A stretch of 64,000 nucleotides of DNA from Xylaria sp. FL1777 (taxonomy: Eukaryota; Ascomycota; Sordariomycetes; Xylariales; Xylariaceae). Numbering within the stretch: the stretch's first letter is position 1; every line of letters starts with the position of its first letter. The stretch covers positions 1 through 64,000 of the forward strand of contig MU400539.1 of NCBI GenBank assembly GCA_022578965.1. Reading direction: 5' to 3'. Both the position numbers and the translations under genes were made by a program. A model generated the notes under the pieces. The model was given only the letters and a program-made list of their open reading frames with translations. It was not told the DNA's origin and made no database searches. Positions 48,271 to 59,569 of this stretch are shown piece after piece.

Positions 48271-49839
48271 TGCCGACGAGAAAGGGTGGCATTATGGTCC
48301 ATACACTCACAGTCGTGCATCCTCCAGCAACTTCAATGTCACGTCTTATATGAAGATGTGGCTCATCATATATAAATGGCTAAGTATAGCACCAATGTAG
48401 CTGTTTTGACTTAAAGGGCGACTAGACCCCAACATAGCAGGCACATGTTGGGGGTCGCGTGCGGCCCAAATGTCTTCCTAGTCAGTTTGGAATCGTTTCC
48501 TCTCTGCCGCCTAAAAGTTACTCAGTCAAAAAGATGGAATTTAGACGGCTCTGAAAGTATACCCAAGCTTTCAGCGACACTCGTGGAGTTGGCCGTCCTA
48601 GAGATATCTGTACCCCAATAAAAACTTGTCAAGTTGGTGGACATAAATACCGTTGTTGTCAATTCCGCAACAACGGCGTCGTTTTGCGCGACAAAACTAA
48701 TAAAAGGCTAGAGACTTAATATGAAATGATGTATTACTTTTCCTTGCGTACTACGCAGTTTGAATTTTCTTCTAGCATTGCCAATGGTCTTCGGCGCTGC
48801 ATAATCATCTGTTACACTACTCCCCGTATATTTCGGCAGCACAAAGACGATAGCATATTCTCTTTGTCCCGTAATGTGATACTACCCATCTATTGGCTGT
48901 AATGCTAGCGACTCTGACGAAGTTTACGAAAATCGTGTGACATCGACAGGTCATCCCGATATATCTTTTGTAGAGAAGAACTTGAGATGCGGCCCTCAAA
49001 TAGAGGGTGTGCCTAGTCATAGCCACTGGTAGCAAGAAGCAACACTCAATACTATCAAGTTAGCTGATGATGCTGCATCGTTGCAATCGAGAGTGATGCT
49101 CTGATATAGAAATTGTCAAACAATGTTGGTAACTAGTGTGAGAACTCAATGTAATAACCGCGTAATATTGTTACTTCCAAACAGGATACATTCTCATGCT
49201 AAATGTTCACTACCTGTTGGGGTTCCAAGAGAAGTTGGTTCATTTGCATCGAGACTTGGGGTTTCGCGGAATCAGCAAAGACTAGGTAGGTGTGTGTATA
49301 GAAGCTATGTCTCACACGGAGACGAGAATGTTCAAGTTGATAGACATTACTTGTACATATCCCTCTATCTCTTCTTTTGTACGTCAGTTATACTTGTTAC
49401 TACCTATATACTACTGTTATTACCAGCAGTAGCTACAGATACCTACCACCTATAAGGATGTAGTACCTTAGGTACCTAGTTACTGAATGCGAGACACGTG
49501 ATTCGTATGTCTAAGCGAAACTATACAACTCGAAGACGGAAGGCGCTCGTAGCTGCTGAATATAGGGTATAGGGGTATTTCGAGTAGGTTCTTGGAAAGA
49601 GCAGCAGGTATCCAGTCAGTCCATTTGAAGACGCGGGCTGTGGCTTGCTTCCTCTTAATTAACTACATGCCTAGTGCGCCATCTAATGAGGTCTTTCTCG
49701 CCGCCGTTCTTCAACAACGGCACTCTAGCTTCTTCGGCGCCTCTACTCTATTCTGTATATCTAAGTTTGGACCATGGTCCTCGTAAGGTGTCTGCCTTCA
49801 CGTCCTGTAGACGTCAAAAGCCTCATCCAGTTTGAGAAT

Positions 49840-51325
49840 ATGGAGCATACTCTACAGTGCAACGTGCTCAAGTGTCGCAAAGAGCTTGGCGATCGTGCTC
49901 TCGTGACAACCTGTTAGTAAGTTCTGCCATCGACACTCCATATTATGTCTTTCCGAATGACTACCTGGGGGCTGCTGATGTTTGTGTTCGATAGTCACAT
50001 TTTTTGCGGCGATTGTGCCACCCGCCTTGGACTGGCAAGCCAAAGACGTGATCAGCCCGCATCGTGCCCAGCCTGCGGTACGCTTTTGACGAACCCTGAC
50101 GATGCCGTCATTACCAACCTCAGGCCGAGCGAAGACTATAAGACAAGTGTTCTTAGTGGCCTAAGCCCCAATGTTATTATCGATTGTGCGAGTCGAGCCC
50201 TTAGCTTCTGGGCTTATCAGGTCACTCAAGAAATGTGTTTTACTTCTCAGTTCATATAGGTTCTATAAACATACTAACAACACGAATTAGCATCTTCCAA
50301 CAACATATGTCGAAGACGCTCACTGAGAAGTACTCCAACCTCAATGTCCACCTAGATAAAGTCGTCAATGAGGCCAACGCCGAGATTACCAACTGCTATA
50401 ATAAGCTCAACAGTACAGTGCTGGCTAGCCTTTGCTTTAAAGCCATTTCTACTAACTAGAAGCAGGTGCAGAGGCAGATCGTGACGAACTTCGCAAGAAA
50501 TACGAAGAGCTACTTCAGACATGCAAAGAGAAGAACAGGAAGCTTCTTCAAACCCAAGAGCTTTACGATAAGCTGAAGAGGAGGGCAATGCTTGGCCAGG
50601 TTCAAGATGCCGCCGAGGACGCTGTCGAATCGAGTCTACAGGTACCGATCAGTAGTAACGCAGCTGAATCTCAAGAAATACCCTACTTTCAGTCTCGTGA
50701 CGCCATATACGGGCAACCGGCTTCTCTTCATGAGAGAAAACCAGGAATAGGTACATACAACTACCACCAGGCTAACATGCCAACTCATGTTGGCAGTTGG
50801 CCGCGGACTTTTGGGGCGCAAAGTGAGCAGGCTCAGTCAGATCGTATAAATAACGTAAAATTCTAACGAGCGAGACACAGGTGATATACCTATTACTCCC
50901 TCAACTCACCGGCAACGGGTCGGGGACCCAACGAGTCTCGGCTTATCTACCATTCCCGGCCTCGTTGTCGGAACACCAAGGTCACCACGCAATCCCATGA
51001 ATCAACGCCTTCCACTTAGTAATATCTCATCGAACCATTTTCGAAGTGGTAACACGGCAGTTCCCCCTGCGCGAATGAGTTCAGGGTTGAAGGTTGGACA
51101 AGGAGGAGATGGGCCAAGTGGCTTAATAACCACTTCTTCCAAGCCCAAAGGTAAAAAGACATAATCTATACTTCATACGCCCAGTAATGATTATATTATT
51201 ATACTAATAGCTATACAGCTGGCCAACGTCTTGCAATGTTACCTCCATCGTTCCCAGATAATTACATCGCCTCACAGCCAGATAGTCTTAGGACTAGCAT
51301 GCGAAATGGATGGACCCATCAGTAA
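49840..51325 (+). CDS. HEI10: HEI10/CCNB1IP1-type RING E3 ligase for meiotic crossovers
   Basis: HEI10 proteins are ubiquitin/SUMO ligases on the synaptonemal complex that mark crossover sites. Six exons: 49840-49916, 49995-50234, 50291-50412, 50466-50822, 50881-51150, 51219-51325, giving 390 residues. The RING is C7-x4-C12, C25-x-H27-x2-C30-x2-C33, C50-x2-C53, as in HEI10. The segment LRPSEDYKTSVLSGLSPN followed by SRALSFWAYQVTQE matches the conserved post-RING block. A coiled coil follows (about 110-190), then a disordered tail with STIPGLVVGTPRSPR. Introns are 53-78 nt; the first uses GTAAGT and restores CYHIFC. The last junction (to AGQRLAMLPPSF) is the least certain; without it the protein would stop three codons after KGKK-type residues near 51164. 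The gene looks intact, suggesting a functional meiotic programme. Confidence 0.88.
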
Positions 51326-51751
51326 CGCGAACGTTTCACCGCCTAAGGATCTTTCAGGAACCCATTATTATCTTCAGAGGTCGCAGCTATAATCAAGAAA
51401 GGCGAATGGATCTGATATAGAAAACAGCTAGCTATAGCTTTTGGCGACACAATGTTTTCAATGCCTTTGTACCTAGGTGCTTATAGCTCAATCACAAAGA
51501 GATTGTTTAGGGCGCTTTGTTTCATCTACCGATGACCTACAGGGACCTCAGAGCTTTGTTCGAGAGAAATACCTAACTAGCTTACAAGTTTTGCTCGATG
51601 TGATTTCGGTATATATTAGAGTTTCCAGCTCTACTAACACCATCAACTTTTGCTCAAACTCGTCAAACATTCTTGGAACCATACCGCCCACGCTATCGGA
51701 TATTTATATCGTTGAATAATTACGCCTTTACATCGTTCCCCTCACTGAAAG
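51326..51751. other. Spacer between HEI10 and the following ORF
   Basis: About 0.4 kb, with one short frame (51477-51719) lacking any domain. It may hold the promoter or an unrecognised 5' exon of the next gene. Confidence 0.45.
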
Positions 51752-52792
51752 ATGATTCATGACGACTATATAACGCGGAATACATCGACAAGCAACATTC
51801 CTCACTCTCGGATGTTACCCCAGGTGCCAGTAACGCTGGTTGTCGGCACCTGGGACCAACATGGGCCATCACGGCCGTCGTCAGGAATACTACCTCTCAA
51901 TTCCGTCGGCTTTTCTGCCCAGTCAGGTCCCGAGTCTATCCCACAAGGGCCGAGGGATCCTCCACTTCCTGGAATGCCCAGCTCACTCCGGATTGACCCT
52001 CGTAATCTTGGCTCAGCAAATGAGGCACTGCGCTCACATCCTACACATGTATCGCTTGAGACCTTGAATTCGGATTCATCTCAGAGTGACAAGGCGAACA
52101 AAACTCAGAACAGAAAATTCGTCATTTATGGGAGGGACGATAACGGTCGTATCATCCTAAAAGCGCCCGAGCAGTCGACAGGTCTCTCGACTGACTGTTC
52201 ACGAGGCCAGATCTGCTTAACGAAGACCCACAACACTACGCTTCAACTGTTCTCCAGCCCCGAAAGCTGGGAAACAAATGGGGAAAATAGAATCGAGGAG
52301 CCCGCCGACTGCGCCGTTCCGCATATACAACTTACTCCGCCGTCCGAAGGCGATGTCCAACAAGTAGATACGAAACACCTTTGCGTCAACTCGGCGTACA
52401 AAAGCTTACATAAAAAGTCTGAGCGAGAAAACAGGATGCTAAAACGCCTCTTGCCTCTTGCGTTGCTTGTGTCTGAGGCTACAGGTATCGAAATTGAAGA
52501 TACTACAGCGCAGAGGGAAGCATTGAGAGAGATCATTGAAGATAATAAGAGATTAACGAAGCTCTTGCCGCTCGCGGTCACGCTGTGCGCATACCAAGGT
52601 ATCGACTTCAACATAGAGGCATCCGGAACCTGGCAAGCAGAGCTAGAGAAGGTATTAGCCGTGGCAGAGAGAGCCAAATTTGCGGCAGGGCATCACAAGC
52701 GCGCTAGGGAAAATCTTGAATGCCGTGTACGCAGGCTAGAAAACCAATTGTCTAGCTTACGACACGCCGAAGATGAAGACTACATGCGCTAG
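51752..52792 (+). CDS. Hypothetical 346-residue protein with duplicated helical motif
   Basis: This single open frame has ordinary codon use and no recognised family. Residues 1-120 are Pro/Ser-rich and probably disordered. A short ordered-looking segment RKFVIYGRDDNGRIILKAP follows at 121-139. Residues about 227-262 and 265-301 are two copies of one motif, each with N-R-x-L-(K/T)-(R/K)-L-L-P-L-A then a G-I-(E/D) turn and a helix ending in L-(R/E)-(E/K). The C-terminus (about 302-346) is a charged coiled coil. It lies 427 bases downstream of HEI10 on the same strand. The start is the first ATG; upstream exons cannot be excluded. Function unknown. Confidence 0.55.
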   Translation: MIHDDYITRNTSTSNIPHSRMLPQVPVTLVVGTWDQHGPSRPSSGILPLNSVGFSAQSGPESIPQGPRDPPLPGMPSSLRIDPRNLGSANEALRSHPTHVSLETLNSDSSQSDKANKTQNRKFVIYGRDDNGRIILKAPEQSTGLSTDCSRGQICLTKTHNTTLQLFSSPESWETNGENRIEEPADCAVPHIQLTPPSEGDVQQVDTKHLCVNSAYKSLHKKSERENRMLKRLLPLALLVSEATGIEIEDTTAQREALREIIEDNKRLTKLLPLAVTLCAYQGIDFNIEASGTWQAELEKVLAVAERAKFAAGHHKRARENLECRVRRLENQLSSLRHAEDEDYMR

Positions 52793-54428
52793 GCGGGAGC
52801 AATGTCATACATTATGAAAGACCAGCTGGTATCTCTGGTCCTTTCTTGTCGCGCCGACCACTATACGCCTTTCCTACCCACCATTGCAATGCTTAAACCT
52901 CATCTACTCGAAACTACGAGTAAGTCGACAATCCTAAAACTTCCTCTACCCCGACCTTTCACCTACAACTACACGAGATGATGTCGCTTGAAGCACATCG
53001 CCTAATTTACAGTTAATACATTTGACACCAACGGTCGAGCTACATCTTACCCCCTATCTGTAGGAGGCACCGAGAACGTAACTCACGACCTTACGCCCGT
53101 CTGCTGGCTCAGACGATAAAATTGTTTATGCTACTCTCGCATCAAGAGCGCCGCTAATGAAAGCAACGAGAACGCGTGATTTTTACTTTGCCCCTGATGG
53201 GGTGATGCTGCATTTATATACGTCTAGAACGTATTCATTTTATAAATTGTCGAGAGATGCGATGATCCCAAGCAACTCGACGTCCATTCCTAGCTCTTAT
53301 TCCAAATTGCCAACGTGTCCTTCTTAGTAACAAGTCTTATCAGATGGAGAGACTTACCGTGCTGCCATATGTGCATATGAAAGCACGGGGTCCTAACTTC
53401 GGCCGATTCTCATGGAGAGTAGGGAGTCATGACCCCTACCACCAAGCCGATTTACGAAAATCGCATCAAACGAACTACGCTTACCACTACTGAAGTGCAG
53501 CCAGGACTCGCGAACCTGGCTCACGGCAGCGGCGAGTATGGCGGTTCTGTTATATATTTGGCCCTGTATACGAGTGGAGTAAGAATGCCATCTCCTTCTA
53601 GGTCTTCCTCGTCGAGTCTGGCCACTTCGGGGAGGGTGACCAAGGAATAGCGTGGCATGTAGTTTCTCGCATCCGGTTGAGTGTTTTTCAACAAAGGACA
53701 AAGACCGGGACATACGCTTAGATGAAGAATGATATAGAAATTAGATAGATATAGAAGAGAGGAGAAGTTGATATACTGTATTTTTAGTTAGGCGGTCTTA
53801 TAGAAAGTTAATAGGAGTACTGGCTGATTTATTGATTACCTATGCATTCCGCCGAAGTGACTATTAACCCCAATTGTCATGTCCATTTATTTTTCTTTTA
53901 GTCTTTATATACCTTGACGAAGCCATTAGCTCCTCTATCCTCTTTATAAGGTTATAGGTCTCTTATAATGTGGTTTTAATTGAGCGCAGTCTTTTTACAC
54001 AGAGTCACAGAGTCACAGAGTCACAGAGTCACAGAATCTTCAACACGTCTTATATGAACTAATAGTAGTAATCAACGCGTATGGCGAGGCTTTCAGTGTA
54101 TATGGCTTTATATTATATGTAAATGTTGGCAAGGAGGATTTCTATAGAGGTAGTAACTTCACTTGTTTAGCATCGTCTAATTTTTATCTCTTGTAAGTGA
54201 TATTCTAGGACGAGCTCAGGTCTTGTATCAAGTATAACGCCAAGGCACACTAAGGCACAACGGACCCAAGCTCAAATGTGCATTCACCATAACTAGAAAG
54301 ATAAGAACAATTGGTAGTGATAAACAATACTCACAAAGAAGAGGAAACTCGTTGATTGTAGGTATGAGACATCGGGGGCTGTTGAGAATAATTGATAGTT
54401 AATGATATTGGCAAGTTTTGGCATGCTC
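52793..54428. other. Intergenic region with short tandem repeat
   Basis: About 1.6 kb, with short overlapping frames near 53.4-53.7 kb that show no domain. An 8-bp tandem repeat lies at 53999-54034. The part from about 53.7 to 54.3 kb is moderately AT-rich. Confidence 0.5.
53999..54034 (+). repeat. 8-bp tandem repeat AGAGTCAC, about 4.5 copies
   Basis: Four perfect AGAGTCAC units in tandem plus partial ends. It is in non-coding sequence. Confidence 0.8.
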
Positions 54429-54522
54429 GCCTCTATGGCACAGGGGTAATGCGTGTCACTCGTACAGTAATTGAGCTTGCGGTGTTATGACAAGATCCGC
54501 GGTTCGATTCCGCGTGGAGGCA
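54429..54522 (+). tRNA. tRNA-Thr(CGT) with 22-nt intron
   Basis: The cloverleaf folds cleanly. The acceptor GCCTCTA pairs with TGGAGGC (one T-G pair) and A is the discriminator. The D stem is GCA/TGC with loop CAGGGGTAA. The anticodon stem TGTCA pairs with TGACA. The anticodon CGT is at 54461-54463, with T33 and A37. The T arm CGCGG-TTCGATT-CCGCG is perfect. A 22-nt intron (54465-54486) sits at the canonical place one base after the anticodon. Removing it leaves 72 nt; CCA is not encoded, as in nuclear genes. Confidence 0.92.
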
Positions 54523-55387
54523 GCCTTTTTGCTAATTCATTGCTTGTTTTGTCTCAATATTAGGCTGTTTCAACTGATGAGTCTAGAATGGCCCTTTTTT
54601 TCGTTGAGGTCGTGTCGTATTGAGTGGCTAGTGAACTCTTCACTAATTTACTTCAGTGATCAATCAGTTAGCTATACATGTACTCGACTATCGATTTCGT
54701 CCTTACTTCACGGCTTAGACCCCAAGAACTTGTAGCAGTAAGGGGGCAAGCACCTAACAGCGCTATTGCTACTCTAGTCGGGAATTAGCTCATAGGAAGG
54801 GGACCTGCGTCGAACATGTGTAAGTAGTAGGGTTTCGTATAACTTCTATTTTCAAGCACGCCGTATTACCCTACTACCTACCTCAGACAATAAGCCGTAT
54901 CCTGGCGGAGTCTACTGCAATTCGTACAGTGTATATAGTTTAGGGTATAATAATGACTGTCTTAGATCGTGTAGAGTCTGTCTCCTTTTGTGGCAGTATG
55001 TAAGCCGATTTATACAGCCCCATTTGCCTGTAATATGCTTAGTAACTAGGTATAACCGTATGCGCCTTTGAACACTCGTGCCTATTTTTAGTAGTGAGAT
55101 ATCTTGTCAGTTGTAACCTTGTTACGTTGAGTTTACGATGCGCAAACCGTAAGATTCTAAGTTAACTTGAATAACAATTCGCACAGTAGATGCCAGATGA
55201 GGCCTCAGGGCTAAGAGAAGTTCGCCCTCTAACCGAAGACCGGACACTTAAAATATACATGACAATTACGTCTTATATGTGATTTCCCTGAGACAATGTG
55301 ATATACAATACTCAACGGTATCAACAGGTAGTCTATCACCTGGAGGCAATGTTATGCCTTTGCCATCACCCGGCGCCTAGCGAAAGG
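54523..55387. other. Intergenic region downstream of tRNA
   Basis: About 0.85 kb with one short unsupported + strand frame (54487-54735) that overlaps the tRNA. Nothing else was recognised. Confidence 0.5.
54526..54530 (+). terminator. RNA polymerase III T-run terminator
   Basis: Five T residues start four bases after the tRNA discriminator base, the normal Pol III stop signal. Confidence 0.75.
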
Positions 55388-55721
55388 CTATATCCCATCG
55401 ATTGAAGCATCGTCGATAAGTGGTCGGATATGACCCAGCTCGTCGGTATCGAGCTTAGCACCTGCCATAGTGAAGCTCTCCATCATATACTTCATATGCG
55501 ATGCTATTCTCGCAGTTAAATTTAGGTTAAATCAATTGACCATTGAGCATACGCCGCTCATCGACATAACTCTTGTCGAAAGTGATCTCCTCAAGTTTAG
55601 AGACGATAGCCATGTTCTCGAGGAGGTTTTCATCGGGAAAACGAGGAGAATTATCGACGCGTGTCGTCTTCTTTATAATACTAGTCGCCGAAGAGTCCGC
55701 GGTATGGAGAGCAGCAAACAT
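55388..55721 (-). CDS. Possible small two-exon gene, 94 residues
   Basis: Exon 55721-55553 and exon 55503-55388 are separated by a 49-nt stretch with a good GTATGC donor, a TTTAAC branch-like site and a TAG acceptor. Splicing keeps one frame across the junction. The product starts MFAALHTADSS and ends LIDDASIDGI. It is acidic, without membrane segments or a known domain. The matching phase and typical intron length favour a real gene, but there is no homology that I can recognise. An upstream exon is possible because the frame stays open before the ATG. Confidence 0.35.
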
Positions 55722-55926
55722 CGGAAAGGTGCAAACTGACGAGACTCGGCGTGACCCGGATAGCCTGGGAATTGTTTTTGCTCGATTCGTTTAAGGACTT
55801 GTTCTAGGTTATATAGTTAAGAGACGTCCGCTAGTCTCATAACAAAATGTCTTAATCTCGTTGACACCAAAGTAGCTACAATTCCGTGTCAGTTAAGGAT
55901 CTTACGGGGAGTGGGTGAGTAGCAAT
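55722..55926. other. Short spacer between two minus-strand genes
   Basis: About 0.2 kb, containing the 3' end of the Zn2Cys6 gene on its right and possible upstream sequence of the small gene on its left. Nothing specific seen. Confidence 0.4.
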
Positions 55927-57614
55927 TCACAGTGTAAGAAAATAAAACGCGAATTCATCCAGGTCATCTCCAGTCCCAGTCTTCAGGAAGTCTTCAAATT
56001 TCAAAGCTATGACACAGAGAGTCAGTAACCACCATTACGGGTATAATGTGTGAGAGTTTTGAAACACCGAGAAGCTCTCCAATGAAGAGGCTCGATCCAA
56101 AAACGAGCCTCTATACTGTAAAAGCCGCCACAATAAGAAAACGAGACCGAGACTACTCACAAGATATGATATAGAAGGGTTTCTCTTTCCAGGCACGGAA
56201 GAAGTCAAACGAGTTATTGGCATTCCAAAGATGGCTGTTGCACGTTATTACCCCTGTGCTATTATACGGAGACGGAGTCGTAGTTACTGAGAGCCCCAAA
56301 AGTTAGCTAAACGGTAGACAAAGTAGTCATGAAAGAAAAAGAAAAGAAAACAGAACAAGATTCGGGAACAAGATAAGAGATACTATGATACGCACCCCGG
56401 AGAGTGTCCAGCGAGTAGATATCGTAGAGCCAATGTTAGCTATGTTCCAGATTAGCTGGCGGACTCGACCGACGTAGAATGGGGTCCCTCACTCGCTTTG
56501 GCTCGGCTCTTTAGAATCTCCCAGAATCTTCGAATGCAGAAGCACATTATGCAAGTTCTTCTGAGACTCTCTGCGAATATCCACCGCTTGTGTTCCAGTT
56601 AACACACACACAAGCCACAAGATAACGGGTTACGAACGCACCTCCCAGGATTCAGGCGGGTGTTCGCTGGCTGATTCCCCCTTGTTAATGATATCGTCGC
56701 AATTATCCCTGATTTTACAGAGGTCGTGGTTCCAGGATTCGAGCAGGGCGAAGTCATCGTCGACTTGCTGTCCGAGAGTGATATCGCCGTCGAACATGCG
56801 GATGGTTTGGTAGAACATAAGCGCATGGACCCGGGCCAGTTTCTCCTGGGGCATCAGGGTCATGTTGCTGGCCGCTGCCTTAAGTTCTGCCACATTGGTA
56901 TGCAGCACCCTGAGGACTATGCCTCGGTTCGTCGCCGTTTGGTTCGCATAGAGGAAGCATAGAGTATAGGCCTGGAGTATCCAACGAGGCATGTTGTCCT
57001 TGTAGAGGTATCGATGTATGTAAGGAGTGCCGTGGCTGTGGGCGAATGCGACGTGGAACTTCTTAACAAAACTCACAGTGAAGGCAGATTTCGACGATGG
57101 GTCAGTTAGCTGCCACGGGGCGTAGTCATACTATGGCAACAAGCTTAGAAGAGAAGATAATGTCGAGGAAGATTGACGGACCTACACATATTTTCTCCAT
57201 CTTCGTGTAGTCTTTACGAATTAATGACTTCTCGTGCGGAGCGCTTGCAACTTCTGTGAACTGAGCCGGCCACGGGTCAGGAAGGAAGCTGTTGGTCCCA
57301 GGGACGGAAGCCAATAGAGAGCTGAAATCAGAGTTGAGTTGCAATGTGCTGGGCGTCAAGTGCAAGTCAGTTCCCAGCATTGCTGGTGTGAAGGTGTCGG
57401 GGTTGATAGTCGGATCGGCTAGATAGTTAAAGTTGAAGGGGGCATCTCCCGAGTCCCCGAAGGCTGTCTCCATCTGGTCCCGTCTCCCATAGACGCATGG
57501 GTACCTCTGCTTAACACATCTACTGCAAGCTGGCTGTCGCTTGTCGCAGCGCCGTTTGCTCTTCACACATGCATCGCAGTTCCTCCGTCGCGAGCTGCCT
57601 CCGCTGGATGACAT
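55927..57614 (-). CDS. Zn(II)2Cys6 transcription factor, 405 residues
   Basis: A nuclear regulator of the short C6 type. Five exons: 57614-57186, 57130-56642, 56586-56493, 56286-56161, 56006-55927. The zinc cluster is C13-x2-C16-x6-C23-x6-C30-x2-C33-x6-C40. The middle part (QAYTLCFLYANQT, ESWNHDL) and RWIFAESLRRTCIMCFCI belong to the regulatory region common to regulators seen in secondary-metabolite clusters. The end carries SHLWNANNSFDFFRAWKEK and YIISSLKFEDFLKTGTGDD. The third intron (56287-56492) is unusually long at 206 nt and contains a frame-compatible segment at 56435-56396 lacking an acceptor; the fourth is 154 nt. No biosynthetic gene is adjacent in the window, so its targets are unknown. 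Confidence 0.82.
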
Positions 57615-59238
57615 TGGCTTGTGATAGGACTAAGATAGGCTTGACTAGGTAATTAACTCTTAAATCTCAACCAACCAAGGCGGGCATTATACGGGATATG
57701 AGAAACTCCGCGCGCATGCACAAATCACAGCATTTGGTTCCTTTTAGAGCAAGCTGATGAGCTCCGAAACGCCGTACCTGTAAATATTGGCATTGATCCA
57801 CACCCCAAGTCCGCAGCCGGCTGACTAAACTCCGCAAAAGCCGCAGCTCAGTAGTTTAGCGCATCCTGCTTAGATCTACCCTATATATCTGGATTTCGTA
57901 TATCTGGACTTCGTGAGATACAGAGTAGTTTACAATAAAGACGGAGTATCTGGAGTAGAGACACCGAGCTGGATGACTTGGCAACAACTTTCCTCGAATC
58001 TATCACCGAGCCCGTTACCACCTTACCACCTTCTTGGAACCCATGATCATAAAAGCTCAGCCGGCACCAACACATTCGAGACTGCTACTAAGGGCCGAAA
58101 AAAGTTTCTCAGCTTGTCGATACCAACATGGTGAGCTTTGATATGCTGCTCGCCTTTCCTCTCTCCATACTTCGTAGCGAGTCTTACCAAAGGGACCCTT
58201 AATATGCTCTGATTCCACAGAAAGATGACAGATGTCACTGTGCGACCTAAATAAGCGAGACACCAATGTGCTATCCCCCATATTAGCGGGAAGGAATCAC
58301 CTCGGCGATAATGCAGATCCCAAAGCCCGGGTTCATGAATGGGAGATTTGTTTTCCTCGGATGCGACGTTGGGTAACGTAGCGTACAGCCGGTAGCAATC
58401 CGGTAACAATATAACGCGATCGCGAAATTTTTCCTGTTGAAGATCCAGATCCTGCAGTCAAGCGAGCAGGCCGACGGGACCCAGCAGCGAAGTTGGACGA
58501 CAAACAGGACGAACTGTTACCTTTGGTGTCCCCGAGACCTGCACGGAATTCGATGTCCGAAACAGACGGGTCTCAGGGCTGTGCGAAAGAGTCTCGGGCC
58601 ACCACAGGGTGGCGCTACGCTGCGAGAGGGCGAAAACGTGGAATGAGGAGCACGACCTGCGCTGCGCAGCGCTGCGCATAACGAGAGCCCACATCTCTCT
58701 CTCCCCTCCCCTCCCCTCCAACTCCCCATATCTGACAATGAAGAAAGATCTTACGATCGCGCCACCCTGGGGACGCGGCGGGTTGTGACGTGAAATTCTG
58801 CTGTGTGCCATGGGGGGACGGGCAGGGATAGTGGGAAGCAATCAGAAAGAAGCTGCTACCCTGGGAGGGGATTCGGGAGTGCTTTTTTCGCCAGTCTCTA
58901 CCCCTTAGAGGGAGGGAGAGACGAGAATCAATGTGCTACATGGTCCGAGAGTGAAAAGTAAAAGAAAAAAACAAGTAGCCGTTCAGGTGCACAGAGAGAA
59001 GCGCCGAAAAAGCGTCTCGAAGAAGAAGTAGAATGCGTCGTCGAGAACACATACACATACACATTGTGCCCAAGGGCTAGCTAGAATAGAGAGAGAGAGA
59101 ATTCAATTGTCTGCCTACCTGCCTGCCTGCCCGCTTGGCTTGCACGAGCCACGCACGTTACCTACCGGTCGATGATGCAGCTTTTGCATGTTGACAGCTT
59201 GCCCCGATTATGCTGTCCCGTCTCCTCTGCAAGGGGAA

Positions 59239-59261
59239 GAGGGAGAGGGAGAGGGAGAGAG
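59239..59261 (+). repeat. GAGGGA simple repeat
   Basis: Consecutive GAGGGA-type hexamers in a purine-rich tract. Non-coding. Confidence 0.65.
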
Positions 59262-59538
59262 GGCGCGGACACTGGACACTGTAGGACTTCCTATGCCTAT
59301 GCAGACGTATTCATGCGACATTCGCATACAAGAGTCGTACACGTAATGTCCTGACCCTCCTCCTGCATATGTCTTAGGTCCATGTGAGATGGTGTGAGAC
59401 TGGTCTGAGAAAAAAATAAAAAAGAAGCAGTACCTCTCCTTGGCGGAGAGGTAGGCGTGCGCCTGGACTCAGTGTCGCTGGTCCATTTTCCTCGCAGACA
59501 TGTCTCTGCCTGGACAGCGAAACGGGCTCAGACGAGCA

Positions 59539-59569
59539 TGGTGGTGGTGGTGGTGGTGGTAGTGGTGGT
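59539..59569 (+). repeat. TGG trinucleotide repeat
   Basis: About ten TGG units with one interruption. The frame across it would encode polyvaline and is not a convincing gene. Confidence 0.75.

Larger units (their letters stand above)
44849..49839. other. Long gene-free stretch (5 kb)
   Basis: It begins with a CTAC tetranucleotide tract (about 44859-44894) in the presumed 3' region of the Zn2Cys6 gene. It includes palindromes at 46354-46367 and 47085-47096 and GGGAAT repeats at 46958-46976 and 47001-47020. A decayed zinc-finger-like fragment lies near 48.2 kb. The rest has only short overlapping frames. Confidence 0.5.

Noticed and set aside
53999..54034. Possible CRISPR-like or satellite array
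   Set aside because: The units are only 8 bp and directly adjacent without spacers, so it is a simple tandem repeat. No CRISPR array is present in the window.
58458..58841. 127-codon minus-strand ORF upstream of the second Zn2Cys6 gene
   Set aside because: Low-complexity composition in a purine/pyrimidine-rich promoter-like region and no recognisable domain.
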